Below, one piece after another: positions 23,276-34,760 of a stretch of DNA of 64,000 bases. Position 1 is the stretch's first letter. The number at the start of each line of letters is the position of its first letter. Under the pieces are notes generated by a model. It did not search any database, was not told where the DNA came from, and saw only the letters and a program-made list of their open reading frames with translations. The translations under genes and the position numbers were made by a program. Source of the stretch: Coriaria nepalensis (Eukaryota > Streptophyta > Magnoliopsida > Cucurbitales > Coriariaceae); NCBI GenBank assembly GCA_027186245.1, contig CP114485.1, forward strand, positions 6,944,001 through 7,008,000, written 5' to 3'.

Positions 23276-25233
23276 AGCTTCTGATTGAAGAAAGTGCAGC
23301 TCGAATATGATTACATGGATTAATTGAACTTGTAAGAATAGAGAAAGAATAACAATGGACAACAAACATTCATCTGGCATGGCTTGATATATGCAAAATA
23401 GCAGCCCTAGTTAAAATACCATAATTTCTTTCTTTTTGATCTGATTTGCTTCAAACCAATTCCCACATGTTTGGTTGGAGAAGATCTAGCTGATAAAGGA
23501 GTCAATGCAAATTGAAAACGGTATAAAAGTAAAAAAAATCTGTACAAAACAAAACATATAGTAGAACATATCATATTCTAATAATTAAGACCCTCCGAAC
23601 AAGAAAACTAAGTATGGTTTCATAAAAGCCCCCACCGATTTTGTTAATAGTGATAAAATAAGAAAAAATAAAACTTAAAAGAGAGGAAAATCTCTCATAA
23701 TAACAAGTTCAGATATTAGCTTAACTAGACACTTGATATTACTTCCATAAGGACGGTAAAAAAAAAAAGATCATATGATATTGGAGCATACTTTTGATGT
23801 GTGGATCCCACTACCCCACTCTCATAGAGAGGGTATGCACGGGATTCATATGATACTTTCTCGAGGTAAGGGGTGTAAGGAAAAAAAATTCAAACACCAA
23901 TATTTGAAACAATGATCTCAATCCTAGATAACTTATGCTCATTTTGTCGATAAAAATAATACTTTTCAAAATTCAAGGACAAGAGTCTATATTAGTGAAA
24001 ACGGAGCTGACTCTCCCTTACAAGGTAACGGGTGTAAGGAAAAAAAAATTCAAACACCAATATTTGAAACAATGATCTCAATCCTAGATAACTTATGCTC
24101 ATTTTGTCGATAAAAATATTACTTTTCAAAATTCAAGGACAAGAGTCTATATTAGTGAAAACGGAGCTCACTCTCCCTTACAGTAAGAGATGACATAATT
24201 ATGACAAGGAGTCTATATTAGGCAGAGGCCTTGGAGCCTAAGGTCCTATATATTTTTGGGCCCTAAATAATTATGACATATATATATATATAATTATTGA
24301 AATTTGAAAATGTACTAAAAGGGTCTTTTATCATATTTACGGAAAATATGAAAAAATTTTAAAAAGATGAAATAATTAATATGTCATTTTAACACGTTTT
24401 ATTAAAATAATTTTTCTACTAAAAGAGATGATATAATTTATATATATAATTATTTTTAAAATATATTTTATATTAAAAAGATCCCAAATTTTATTTTGAC
24501 CTATTACACTGATTGATCACGACCCGTTCCAAGAGAAAATAGTCCACATATATAAATCACAATATATATTAACAAATTGCCTAATTCCCCACATGGTAAA
24601 TATGATGAATTTGTAATTCCCCTCACAAGGTATAGGACAAGCACATCTTCCTTTCAAAATTTTAACCAAAATATGGGAATTTACAATTCAAAAATTACGT
24701 TACTAAGTTGAAAATGCTGAATTAAGTACAATCCAAAATGAAGACCTTAAATTTCATCATTTAGACTTACGAAAAGACCGGCCATCGAAAATAAGTACTA
24801 ACTACTAACAACATAATGTCTGACAATAATAGCACACAAATCCCTTTCCTTCCTGTTACAACAATTAATGAGCTTTATTTATTACAACAGTTGATGAGTT
24901 TTAAGAGGTTGCAAGTTAGAAATTTGCAGGTTGCTATTAAAATATACCATTTCTGTATCAAACTATTCTGATGTTCCTCAAAATTGCCTGGTCGGTGATG
25001 TTGAATCGTTGACGATTGTTTCCAATTACTCTATATATATGGTCTACTCTAGTCAGACCATGAACCGGTTATGTGATAATAATATAATTGGGTCCAACAT
25101 GTCATTATCCCACATGAGAAAAAATCAACTAGACCGAGTCGATGCTATCTAGGTGAGAGAGATAAGTTACCAGGTAAGGTTATAAATGAGCATCAATCAC
25201 TTGTATTGGTGGTAACGATCTATTGCAGAAGAT
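23276..25233. other. Intergenic, AT-rich, with one tandem duplication
   Basis: No gene is recognised. A small plus-strand open frame at 24931-25152 has no recognisable domain. Part of it (CCTCAAAATTG...TGATGTTGA) resembles 30877-30902, so it is probably a dispersed repeat. The 159-bp duplication at 23865-24182 is listed separately. Confidence 0.4.
23865..24182. repeat. 159-bp tandem duplication
   Basis: Units at 23865-24023 and 24024-24182 are nearly identical. Visible differences are GTAAGGGG/GTAACGGG, one extra A in a poly-A run, AATAATACTT/AATATTACTT and GAGCTGACT/GAGCTCACT. The close match points to a recent event. Confidence 0.92.
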
Positions 25234-25238
25234 AGTTT

Positions 25239-25486
25239 TGTTAGGTTGTTGACTTAGTCCATGTTAATATTAGTTCTGTTAATAATGTCCTAGTATCTAG
25301 GATCTCTAGTTTATGCTTTTCCACTCCAACCACCACGTCTTTAGAATGTGTAAACGTGATAGTTTATTTATGCTATTCTATTCTGCAAAGGCTTGTATAA
25401 AGCTGTAGTATCTGTTAGTGAATAAACATGCTTATTTTAGAATTCCAAATTTACTTGTGTTCTGCTTAGAGCGTGAGAGTACAACA
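25239..25486 (+). repeat. 5' LTR (248 bp)
   Basis: TG...CA ends. It carries ten bases (TACTTGTGTT, about 25452-25461) absent from the 3' LTR. The primer-binding site starts three bases after its end. Confidence 0.95.
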
Positions 25487-25489
25487 AAG

Positions 25490-25501
25490 TGGTATCAGAG
25501 C
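25490..25501 (+). promoter_or_regulatory. Primer-binding site for initiator tRNA-Met
   Basis: TGGTATCAGAGC, an exact complement of the 3' end of plant initiator tRNA-Met, used to start minus-strand cDNA synthesis. Confidence 0.93.
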
Positions 25502-25599
25502 TTCCTACAGGAGTCTGATTGAGAGAAATTAGGAACTACAGTATCCTACTACGTAAAGAACGATTGAAACACTTTGTGAAGATCAAGAACAAAGGGGTT

Positions 25600-26400
25600 A
25601 TGATAGAGGTAACAGAGAAATACATTCAAGCGACCATTCCTCAGTTTGATGGACATTCAAGCGACCAATACTCTTCTCAGATCGAAAGAGTATTGGCACT
25701 TGATAGAGACAACATTCCTACAGAAACTAGGACTGTGAGCACCCCTGCACAAAAGGAAGCAATGGAGGCGCAACAACTCAAGGACTTAAAGGTGAAAAAT
25801 TATCTCTTTCAGGCCATTGATCGCACTATCATGGAGACAATTCTTAATAAGGAGAGCTCAAAGAGCATATGAGATTCTATGAAGCATAAGTACCAGGAGT
25901 CAACACGAGTTAAGAGGGCCCAACTGTAAGCTTTAAGAAGAGAGTTTGAGGTGTTGCAGATGAAAGAAGGGGAGAAGGTGAACGAGTATTTTGTTCGAAC
26001 ACTAACTATCGCAAATAAGATGAAAACTCATGGAGAGAAGATGGAGTAGGTCATAATCATTAAGAAGATTTTGAGATCAATGACCTCTCGTTTTGATTGT
26101 GTGGTATATTCAGTGGAGGAGTCCAACATTTTGACAAACTTACCATAGATGAGCTTCAAAGTAGCTTACTTGTTCATGAACAAAGAATACACATGCATAA
26201 TGGCGGTGAAGAACAAGCTTTGAAAGTCTCATATGACGGAGGAAGAGGCAAAGGTGGTCGAAGTTCATTCCGAGGTCGCGGAAGAGGTAGAGGAAGACAC
26301 GGATTGAACAAAGCACTAGTGGAGTGCTACAAATGTCACAAACTAGGACACTTCCATTATTAATGCTCTAGTTGGGAAACAGGAGCTCATTATGCAGAAC
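25600..26400 (+). pseudogene. Copia gag, interrupted by stops
   Basis: The likely start is the ATG at 25600 (MIEVTEKYIQATIPQFDGHS). The frame then carries the usual UBN2 gag sequence (LQALRREFEVLQMKEGEKVN-like, ANKMKTHGEKM, ILRSMTSRFDC) and an Arg/Gly-rich stretch. It ends in a zinc knuckle CYKCHKLGHFHY*C near 26328-26366. Stops interrupt it at 25870-25872 (TGA where Trp is expected), 25927-25929 (TAA), 26047-26049 (TAG) and 26361-26363 (TAA, inside the knuckle). Three of the four are explained by single C-to-T or G-to-A changes. Gag forms the particle in which reverse transcription occurs; this copy would give only a truncated protein. Confidence 0.88.
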
Positions 26401-26426
26401 TAGATGAAGATCAAGAGATATTACTA

Positions 26427-29400
26427 ATGGCCCATGTAAATCTTCACAGTTCTAAGAGAGGAGCAACATGGTTTTTGGACTCGGGTTGTAGCAATCATAT
26501 GACTGGAGATACAGGGTGGTTTGTTCATCTAGATGAGACATTTAGGCAGGTTGTGAAACTTGGAAATAACACCAAAATGGCAGTGGTGGGGAAGGGAAAC
26601 ATCAAGCTCCGGGTTAATGGAACAAGTTAGGTGATCACTGAGGTATTCTATTTACCCGAGCTTAAAAATAATATACTTAGTATTGGTCAGCTGCAGGAAC
26701 GAAATCTCACTATTCTAATACAAGATGGGGCGTGCAAGATTTATCACCGTGCATGAGGGTTAATTATCTAGACTCAGATGTCCGCTAATCGAATGTTTAT
26801 TCTTCTTGCTAAAATGGAAATGCAAGTACAAACTTCAGCCCCTGCATGCTTCAAGATGGCATCTGAAGATCAAACTGACTTATGGCATCGTAGATTCGGG
26901 CACTTAAATTTTAGGGGCTTGAGAACCTTATCCTACAAGAAGATGGTGAAGGGTTTGCCTTCTCTCAACGCCTCCTCAGAAGTATGTATTGTATGTTTAG
27001 TAGGAAAACAACATCAAGCGACCATTTGTAAGAAGAGTTTACGGAGAGCTACTCAAAAGCTAAAACTTGCACATGTTGACATCTATGGTCCCATCACACC
27101 CGAACCAAACAATCATAAAAGGTATATAATCACTTTCATTGATGATTGTAGTAGGAAGTTATGGACTTATTTCTTGAATCTTAAGTCAGAAGCATTTATT
27201 GTCTTCAAAAAATTTAAGGGTTTGGTAGAAAAAGAAACCGGAAATGCTATATGTTGCCTTCGAACTGACCTAGGTGGGGAGTTTACCTCACTGGAATTCA
27301 ATGAGTATTGCAGCTCAAATGGTATTGCTAGGCAGCTCACCACAGCCTACACCCCACAACAAAATCGGGTTGCAGAGCTGAAAAACCAGACAATCATGAA
27401 CATGGTACGATGCATGTTAACGGAGAAGGCTGTCCCAAAATGATTCTAGCCGGAAGCTGTCAACTGGACCGTTCACTTGCTCAACCGATGTCCTACGCTT
27501 GCTGTGAAGAATAAGACACCGGAAGAAGCATGGTGTGGATTCAAACCCTCGGTAGAGCACTTTAAGGTGTTCGGTTCATTGGTCACGTGCACATTCACGA
27601 CAAAAGGAGGCAGAAGCTTGATGATAAGAGTCTCCGATGTGTCTTCATGGGCTTAAGTGATGAATTTAAGGCCTATAGAATGTATGATCCTGTATCGAAG
27701 AAAGTCGTTACAAGTAGGGATGTCATGTTTGAAGAAGTCAAGAAGTGGGAATGGAGTAAAACAATTGAAGGAGATAGTTGTGCAGTTCTTGAATGGGGAG
27801 ATAAAGATGAGCTACAATGCCATGAAGAAGAAAGAGGGCATGAAGAAGAAGAGCAGGTTGAAGATGGCTTTGATCTTGGTTCTCCATCAGGTGAAGGAGT
27901 TGAACATAATCCTCCAAGTCCAATTCAATGGAGGGTAAGAAGGGCAGCTACTTGGATGGAAGATTATGTAAGTGGTAAAGGACTATCTAGTGGGGAAGAA
28001 AATAATAATTTCATGATGCTTACTGCCACCAGTGATCCCATGTCCTTTGAAGAAGCTGTCAAGAGCCCAAAATGGAGAGAAGCAATGGAGTTGGAAATTA
28101 AAGCCATTGATAAGAATGAGACTTGGGAACTGACTACACTTCCAGTTGGAGCAAAGAGGATAGGCGTGAAGTGGGTATTCAAGACCAAGCTAAATGAGAA
28201 TGGGGAAGTGGATAAATACAAAGCCAGGCTCATGGCTAAGGGATATTCCCAACAGTTTAGGATAGACTACACTGAAGTCTTTGCACCGGTAGCTCGTTGG
28301 GATACCATTCGAATGATTCTAGCCCTTGCTGCTCGCAATGGTTGGAGCGTGTACCAGCTCGATGTGAAGAGTGCTTTCTTGCATGGGGACTTGAATGAGG
28401 CTGTTTTTATTGAGCAACCTCAGGGATATGAAGTGAAAGGAGAAGAAGGCAAGGTGTATAGACTCAAGAAGACGCTATATGGACTTAAACAAGCCCATCG
28501 AGCTTGGTACAACAAGATTGAGTCATATTTCATGAAAGAAGGCTTTGACCAGTGTTCAAATGAACATACCTTTTTCACAAAGATAGAAGAAGAAAGAAAA
28601 TTGCTTATGGTAAGTGTCTATGTTGATGATCTCATTTTTACAAGTAATGATGAAGCAATGATCGAAAAGTTCAAGAACTCTATAAAACAAGAGTTCGACA
28701 TGTCTGATCTTGGAAGGATGAAATATTTTCTCTAGGTGGAAGTGATGCAAAGCATCAAAGGAATCTTCATCAACCAAAAGAAATATGCTAATGAAGTGTT
28801 TGAAAGGTTTGGCATGAAGCATTGCAATCCGGTAAAAAGCCCAGTTGTACCAGGTTTTAAACTTGTGAAAGATGAAGGTGGAGCTGATGTTGATGCAATT
28901 GCTTATAAATAAATGGTGGGCAGTCTCATGTATATAACTGCCACCAGACCTGACTTGGCGTATATGGTAAGCTTAATCAGCAGATTCATGGAGAGGCCGA
29001 CTGAATTACATCAACAAGTTGTGAAGAGAGTTCTTCGTTACTTAAAGGGAACTACTGAGTTAGGGATCTTGTACAAAAGAGGGGGAGAAGAAAGGTTGGT
29101 AGCTTACTCAGATAGCGACTATGCTAGAGATGTTGAGGACTGAAAGAGCACTTCAGGGTACATGTTTTTTACTCAGTTCAGGTGCAGTAGCATGGTCCTC
29201 AAAGAAACAGCCAGTAGTCACTCTCTCCACCACTGAAGCTGAGTTCATAGCAGCTGTTTCTTGCACATGTCAAAGTGTGTGGATGCGTAGAATTCTTGAC
29301 AAGCTTGGCCATAGACAAAGTAAATGTACTAATGTATATTGTGACAACACTTCTACAATCAAATTGTCGAAGAACCCAGTCATGCATGGTAGGAGTAAAC

Positions 29401-29573
29401 ACATTGATGTTAGATTTCATTTTCTTCGTGATTTAACAAAAGATGGAGTTGTTAAATTGGAATATTGTGGTTCGAAGGATCAAGTAGCAAATATTATGAC
29501 CAAGCCTTTGAGGCTTGAGGTGTTCATGAGATTGAGGGAGCTGATTGGAGTTTGTTTGGTACCAGACATAAAA
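26427..29573 (+). pseudogene. Copia pol polyprotein (PR-INT-RT-RH), broken
   Basis: Protease: WFLDSGCSNHMTG (about 26470), with the DSG active site kept. Pre-integrase HHCC: LWHRRFGHLNF, CIVCLVGKQH (26880-27010). Integrase core: LAHVDIYGP, FIDDCSRKLW, RTDLGGEF, with the last position AELKNQT where AERKNRT is usual. A stop at 27441-27443 and a frame change near 27585 split the integrase C-terminus. Reverse transcriptase (about 28050-28735): VKWVFKTKLN, QLDVKSAFLHGDL and an intact YVDDLIF motif. A stop follows at 28733-28735. RNase H (28913-29573) has a frameshift near 29143, then TLSTTEAEFIAAV, YCDNTSTIKL and RSKHIDVRFHF. Catalytic motifs are mostly preserved, but no continuous polyprotein can be made. 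Confidence 0.92.
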
Positions 29574-29597
29574 TGACTATAAATTACAAGTCAGTTT

Positions 29598-29606
29598 AAG
29601 GGAGGG
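29598..29606 (+). promoter_or_regulatory. Polypurine tract
   Basis: AAGGGAGGG lies two bases before the 3' LTR and would prime plus-strand cDNA. Confidence 0.85.
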
Positions 29607-29608
29607 TT

Positions 29609-29846
29609 TGTTAGGTTGTTGACTTAGTCCATGTTAGTATTAGTTCTGTTAATAATATCCTAGTATCTAGAATCTCTAGTTTATGCTTTTTCATTCCAAC
29701 CACCACATCTTTAGAATGTGTAAATGTGGTAGTTTATTTATGCTATTCTATTCCGCAAAGGCTTGTATAAAGCTGTAGTATCTCTTAGTGAATAAACATG
29801 CTTATTTTAGAATTCCAAATTCTGCTTAGAGCGTTAGAGTACAACA
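29609..29846 (+). repeat. 3' LTR (238 bp)
   Basis: Same termini as the 5' LTR (TGTTAGGTTG...TACAACA), with a 10-base deletion. It is followed by the AGTTT target duplication. Confidence 0.95.
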
Positions 29847-29851
29847 AGTTT

Positions 29852-31315
29852 GTCATCCCATTTTGCATGTATTTTAATTTATTAGTGCTCCAAACTCTTA
29901 AACTCAGAAGAAGCGGTAACATTCTTACATTCATTAGGCGTTTGTTGTGGTAAGTCCATTTCGATGAAGCCCAATCTTTTGGCCCATATTCTTTATGATT
30001 ATGAGGTGCTAGAATTTTGGGACGCACAAAAGGTAAACGGCCCACGTTACTTTGCCGAACTCTTTTACCTCTCTGCCCTAATATTTTTACTTTTGAATGT
30101 TAGCTTTCGGGATTCATTATGAGCACCACGATTGTTTCTCTTTAATTTCAGAGTTTTCTAAGTTCTTATGCATTCTGTATGATCTTGATCTTTTAGGTGA
30201 TTTCAAGATGATCTTTATAATAACTCCATTTCACATGATAAACTCTCAAAAAATAAGTTGATAGTGAAAAAAAAAAAAGACGAAAGTCATGCTACACTAC
30301 GTTAAAATTAAATGAGATGAAGCTAAACTTTTTCTTTTTTTTTTTTTTTAACAAAATTTAAATTTTAACTACTTTAGCTCATCTTGATCGATCAAATTGT
30401 CAAATATTTCATGTCGGATGATATAAACGTGGTTTAGTCAATGCAGCTTTATATGGGTTGCTTGGGACTCGTTTTCTACTTACTAATGCCGGACGGCATT
30501 TGTTCTTTAGGAAGATTTGTTCATCGTGTGTCTTAGTTATTATCGTCGTATGATTAAGCTGCCTAGTCAGCATAACTATCATAACCCCATTTCTCACCGA
30601 TGTCGTTAGTTGTAATGCTTAAAATCTGAATTTACTAAGGTTGAATTTGGAATTTATATTGTTATTATTGACAAATAATGCATTTCCTTTTATAGTTATT
30701 AATATCAATTTTTATAAGTTTATTTACTTCTAAATAAACTTAATCAATTGAAAATAATATAATTAATTATTAATTAATCAATTATTAATCAATTATCTAA
30801 TATTTTACTAAAATTAATAAATTTTTATTTTATCACAATACTATTAATTTATTAAGTTTATAATATCTGACAATCCCTCAAAATTGTCTTTGATGTTGAG
30901 GCTCGTTATCGGATGTGGCCCAACTACTCCATGTCAAGTCTAATATAGTCCCATTTAGAGGAGTGAGACTGACGGTGGTAAGATGTGCTATTGGAGTTAG
31001 TTGACCTACACCACTTAATTTTTTCCGAATACTTACAAATGTGGGCCTCTTTGGAAACCGATATTGAAACGTCGGTCAGAATTGGAATTAGAGGATGTCC
31101 AATCGGATCCAACTTTTCTCTAGATTTGGACTTACGGTTGCACTTTTAAAATAACGTAAAATGGAGAAGAATTGCTTCCGGTCTAATCTGTCACGGATAT
31201 AATTAGAATTTGGTAAGTAAAAACATGACACCACTTACAGTTTGGTAATTAGAATTTCCAAATTTTCATTTGTTTAGTAAGATTGACTATTGAAAAAACA
31301 TGTCTATCAAATAGA
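29852..31315. other. Intergenic stretch, no gene seen
   Basis: AT-rich sequence with poly-A and poly-T runs near 30268 and 30330. A short segment at about 30470-30505 (TCTACTTACTAATGCCGGACGGCATTTGTT) resembles part of the direct repeat at 31.6 and 32.6 kb and may be a third, diverged copy. No coding similarity was recognised. Confidence 0.4.
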
Positions 31316-31710
31316 TATTTTTTAAACGTAGCATGCAAGTTTCATTATTTTTATTGATTTAGTAGATCATATAAAACTTTGAAATTTTAGACTTTTTCAA
31401 ATATGATATTATTCTTACATCTTTTTTCTTTCTTAAAAATATATCTCTAATAAAATTTAATTGAAAAATAAAACTAGGCAAATTTTGATACTAAATTAGC
31501 GCATTCTTAAAGGACCTGTGCATCAAATTTTGAATGATTCAACTGTGTTTTATTAAACGCAGCCTTGTGATAGGTTGTTATTTGTCAAACCATCCTTTTC
31601 TACTTATTAATGCTGTCTGACATTTGTCGATTACGTTTACGGGTTCACTGGGTAACGTCGACGTCTTCACTGGGTAAGTGAGTCAACACAACCTACCTTA
31701 AGGTAATGCT
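31316..31710 (+). repeat. Direct repeat copy 1
   Basis: Pairs with 32354-32736. Shared strings include GTAGCATGCAAGTTTCATTA, AAAGGACCTGTGCATCAAA and CACTGGGTAAGTGAGTCAAC. This copy carries about 15 extra bases (TTTTATTAAACGCAGC region) missing from copy 2. Identity is high by eye. Confidence 0.9.
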
Positions 31711-31789
31711 GCTGATTTTGCAAAGAGGTTAAAATAAGTGGTTGGGAATATAATTTTGTAAATAAGGAATCCAAATATTATGCATAAAA

Positions 31790-32345
31790 AATTGTATATT
31801 AGCTATCTTCAGGATTAATTTTAGAATTAAATGGTTTGAGGTCAAATTTATAATTAAGTTATAAATTAACTATTTATTAGTGGATTAATGGTACTTAAAG
31901 ATTAATAGATAATTAGAGAAATAAAACCGTGATTTTAACCAACTCTAATTCTGAATTAATTATTGGAGGATTGGATTGCATGTAATGATAATATCAAAGG
32001 AGTACTAGAGATTACTCAGTAATTTGTTTTATAATTGCAAGAGTTCAATCTCATATTTTTAGTACAATAATATTGAGATTAATAAATAAAATTTATTATT
32101 TTAAAGAGTTTAATTAATTATTTAAACTATGGAAGCTTCGAATTACAAGTCCATAAACCTTAGGTCACCTTTATAAAATACTGAATATAGTAAGAATGAC
32201 AAAAATTAAAAAAGAACTTATTCATCAAGAAATAATTTTTTGAAATTAATTTATAATTATGAGATAATTAATATTAATTAATTAAATAATAAATAAATTA
32301 ATTAAAAAATATAATTAAATAATGAATTTTGAAATTCACTTTAAT
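31790..32345 (+). repeat. Fragment of a long LTR-like repeat family
   Basis: Read on the plus strand, this segment aligns with the minus strand of about 40.74-41.29 kb. Shared strings include CAAATTTATAAT, GAATTAATGGTACT-like, GGATAATTAGA-like, TTGGAGGATTGAATGCATG-like, ATAATTGCAA, TCATATTTTTAGT and GAGATAATTA. Divergence is substantial. It lies between the two direct repeats, so it probably inserted into, or was duplicated with, that locus. Confidence 0.65.
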
Positions 32346-32353
32346 TAAATAAT

Positions 32354-32736
32354 ATATATTTCTTTTAAAAGTAGCATGCAAGTTTCATTATTTTTATTGA
32401 TTTAGTTGATCATATAAAACTTTGAAATTCAAGACTTTTTCAAATATGATATTATTCTTACATCTTTTTTCTTTCTTAAAAATATATGTCTAATAAAATT
32501 TAATTGAAAAATAAAACTAGGCAAATTTTGATAATAAATTAGCGCATTCCTAAAGGACCTGTGCATCAAAATTTGAATGATTCAATTGTGTCCTTGTAAT
32601 AGGTTGTTATTTGTCAATCCATCCTTTTTTACTGATTAATGCTGTCTGGCATTTGTCCATTACGTGTACGTGTTGACTGGGTAACGTCGACATCTTCACT
32701 GGGTAAGTGAGTCAACACATCTTATCTTCGGGTAAT
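32354..32736 (+). repeat. Direct repeat copy 2
   Basis: Second copy of 31316-31710, about 1.04 kb downstream of the first. It has the same orientation, with scattered substitutions and one short deletion. Confidence 0.9.
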
Positions 32737-34760
32737 CATAGTGCTTCCATTCAAACTTAAATTTTCCGACACACCACCCCGCTTTGCGTTGTTGTTGTCC
32801 AATTACCTGTGGGTCATCCAGATGAACCGGAATCAAGACCTGAAATAAAATTTCAATTCTTCTTCTTTAAATAAATATCTTATTATTGTATTTATTATTA
32901 TAAGTGGTTATACTTATTTTTATAGAGAGTAGATATTTTATAAATCTTGTTAGTAACGGTAATAATAGTAGAATGATAATTAATATTTATATATTAACTT
33001 ATAAATATATAAATATGTATTAAGTCTATTAACTTAACGATAAGACCTAAAATAAAAAGAAAAGAATTCAAGAAAAGAATTCAAAAGTTGTATTTCATTT
33101 CAATACTTTTGTAATTTTGTAATTTTGTAATAATTTTTTCCACGGCAGGCTTAAACATGTTGTCATTTTTGTAATCGGATTGGAAGAGCTATTTGAAAGT
33201 TTAACTTCCGGGTTCTTAATTTGGACTAAACTTCAAAATTCAGGACATACATCCAGAAATATGGTTCCATTAATCAACAAGAAAATATTAAATAATCAAC
33301 ATGAAGAAGGGGGAAGTAGGATAGAAGTATACAAAGCCCTTAACTCTTCCAATGATCTTGATCGGTCACCCTAGCCGCGGGCCACACACTTGAGTAGCAA
33401 TCCAAAGCCAATATTCCAAACTGTCATTCACTCTTTATTTTTGATCCACTTAAATAACAACTTTTAAGTTAATTTTTAGTTTGAATCTCTCACCAGAAAG
33501 TGTAGAGTATGGGCATACCATAAATACAGAGATTTTGAAGATGTAAGAACAATAATTTAAATTATAATAAAATAAAGTACATAATAAATAAAAACATAAA
33601 AATAAAGTACATAAAGATAAAAGATACACAAATTAAAGCCAGATAAATAAAATATATAGTAATTTAAATGGCAGGATAAAATAAACATACTTACTTTATT
33701 AAATTAAAGACAGTTATTGTAATGAAAATTGATATAACTTATGACAAAACGAAATAAGCAGGATAGATTGTTAAAAGGGTTACAATAGTAATTGACACTA
33801 AGTCTACTGAACGATGATTTTTAAAAAATTGGATTGTGAATTTGTATGGTGAGTTGAAGGCTTAAGTGTGAGGAATACTTGATGAATCACGCAAGTAGCA
33901 TGTCTACAGAGCAATAAGAAAATCTACTGGATGATTATTTTTTAGGATTTGCACTGAGAGAGATGAATTGGTTCATCAGAGTTAGTTGGAATATTGTTCT
34001 ATATTTTTTTTCTCTTCAGCAAAAAGCTCTAATTATACGCCTAAGATACTTGTCCGATAAGTTAATTTGCTTTGTCGGCAAGACTTCCTATTGCTCGAAA
34101 AACCTCTTCAAAAATTTGAATTCATCTCTTTAAGCCACCTAAAAATTTCTATTTTCTTAGAAAGTATTGGATAAGCCACAAGGCTTCCTTTTTTTTACAA
34201 TACAACCCTTGAATTGGTTGAACACTCCTTGGAATCAATGAAATCTTACTTGTTCTTTATAGAGAAACCCCTCAATTTTGATGAAATATCCCTGAATTTG
34301 GTAAAAGTGCATTTTTATTTTGCTAAAATGCCTTTGACTCTAACAAAATATCTTCCTATTTTTCTTTAAAACCCTTGAAAATATCAAAAAGTCCTGAAAA
34401 ATAAGGAGGAAACATAGCTGCACAGCCAACTCAGTTGTGTGGCCACATGACTAGTCGGCCACCTCTTGGCTGACCGATCCTTTAACAGTCGTTCGTGCCT
34501 TGGCCGACTGGTCTTGGCTTGGTCATTTGGGAATTTTTCTACCTGGTCATGGCCTTGTCAGCGTTAGCTAGTTAACCCAAGAGGTCTGCAGCCGATTTCA
34601 TGGCATTCTTAGCCTATTTCATCTTTTTCTTGACTAATTCTCTTCCTTTCTTTTAAAGCCATTTTCATGTTATTTATTTTATGCAAATTTATAACTTTGG
34701 TATCAACATATACCTCATTGTATTTATCTTATTAAATAAAATGAAAATATAAAAGATAAA
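32737..34760. other. AT-rich stretch, no gene recognised
   Basis: It contains an open frame of 64 codons at 33180-33374 with no recognisable domain, and TA-rich low-complexity DNA near 32.9-33.7 kb. From about 33.85 kb the base composition becomes more balanced. By position this part could belong to the 3' end or LTR of the gypsy relic to the right, but no LTR termini were found. Confidence 0.35.

Larger units (their letters stand above)
25234..29851 (+). mobile_element. Structurally complete Ty1/copia retrotransposon with target duplication
   Basis: The element spans 25239-29846 (4608 bp) between AGTTT target duplications (25234-25238 and 29847-29851). The LTRs start TGTTAGGTTG and end TACAACA. 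The 5' LTR is followed by a perfect TGGTATCAGAGC primer-binding site, and the 3' LTR is preceded by a purine tract (AAGGGAGGG). Gag and pol follow in copia order: protease, integrase, reverse transcriptase, RNase H. The LTRs differ by about 11 substitutions over 238 aligned bases plus one 10-base gap, so the insertion is fairly recent but not current. Coding capacity is broken, so it would need proteins from another copy to move. Confidence 0.95.

Noticed and set aside
25490..25501. tRNA-Met gene fragment
   Set aside because: Only 12 bases match and they sit at an LTR edge, so this is a primer-binding site. The same applies to 5956, 22937 and 58907.
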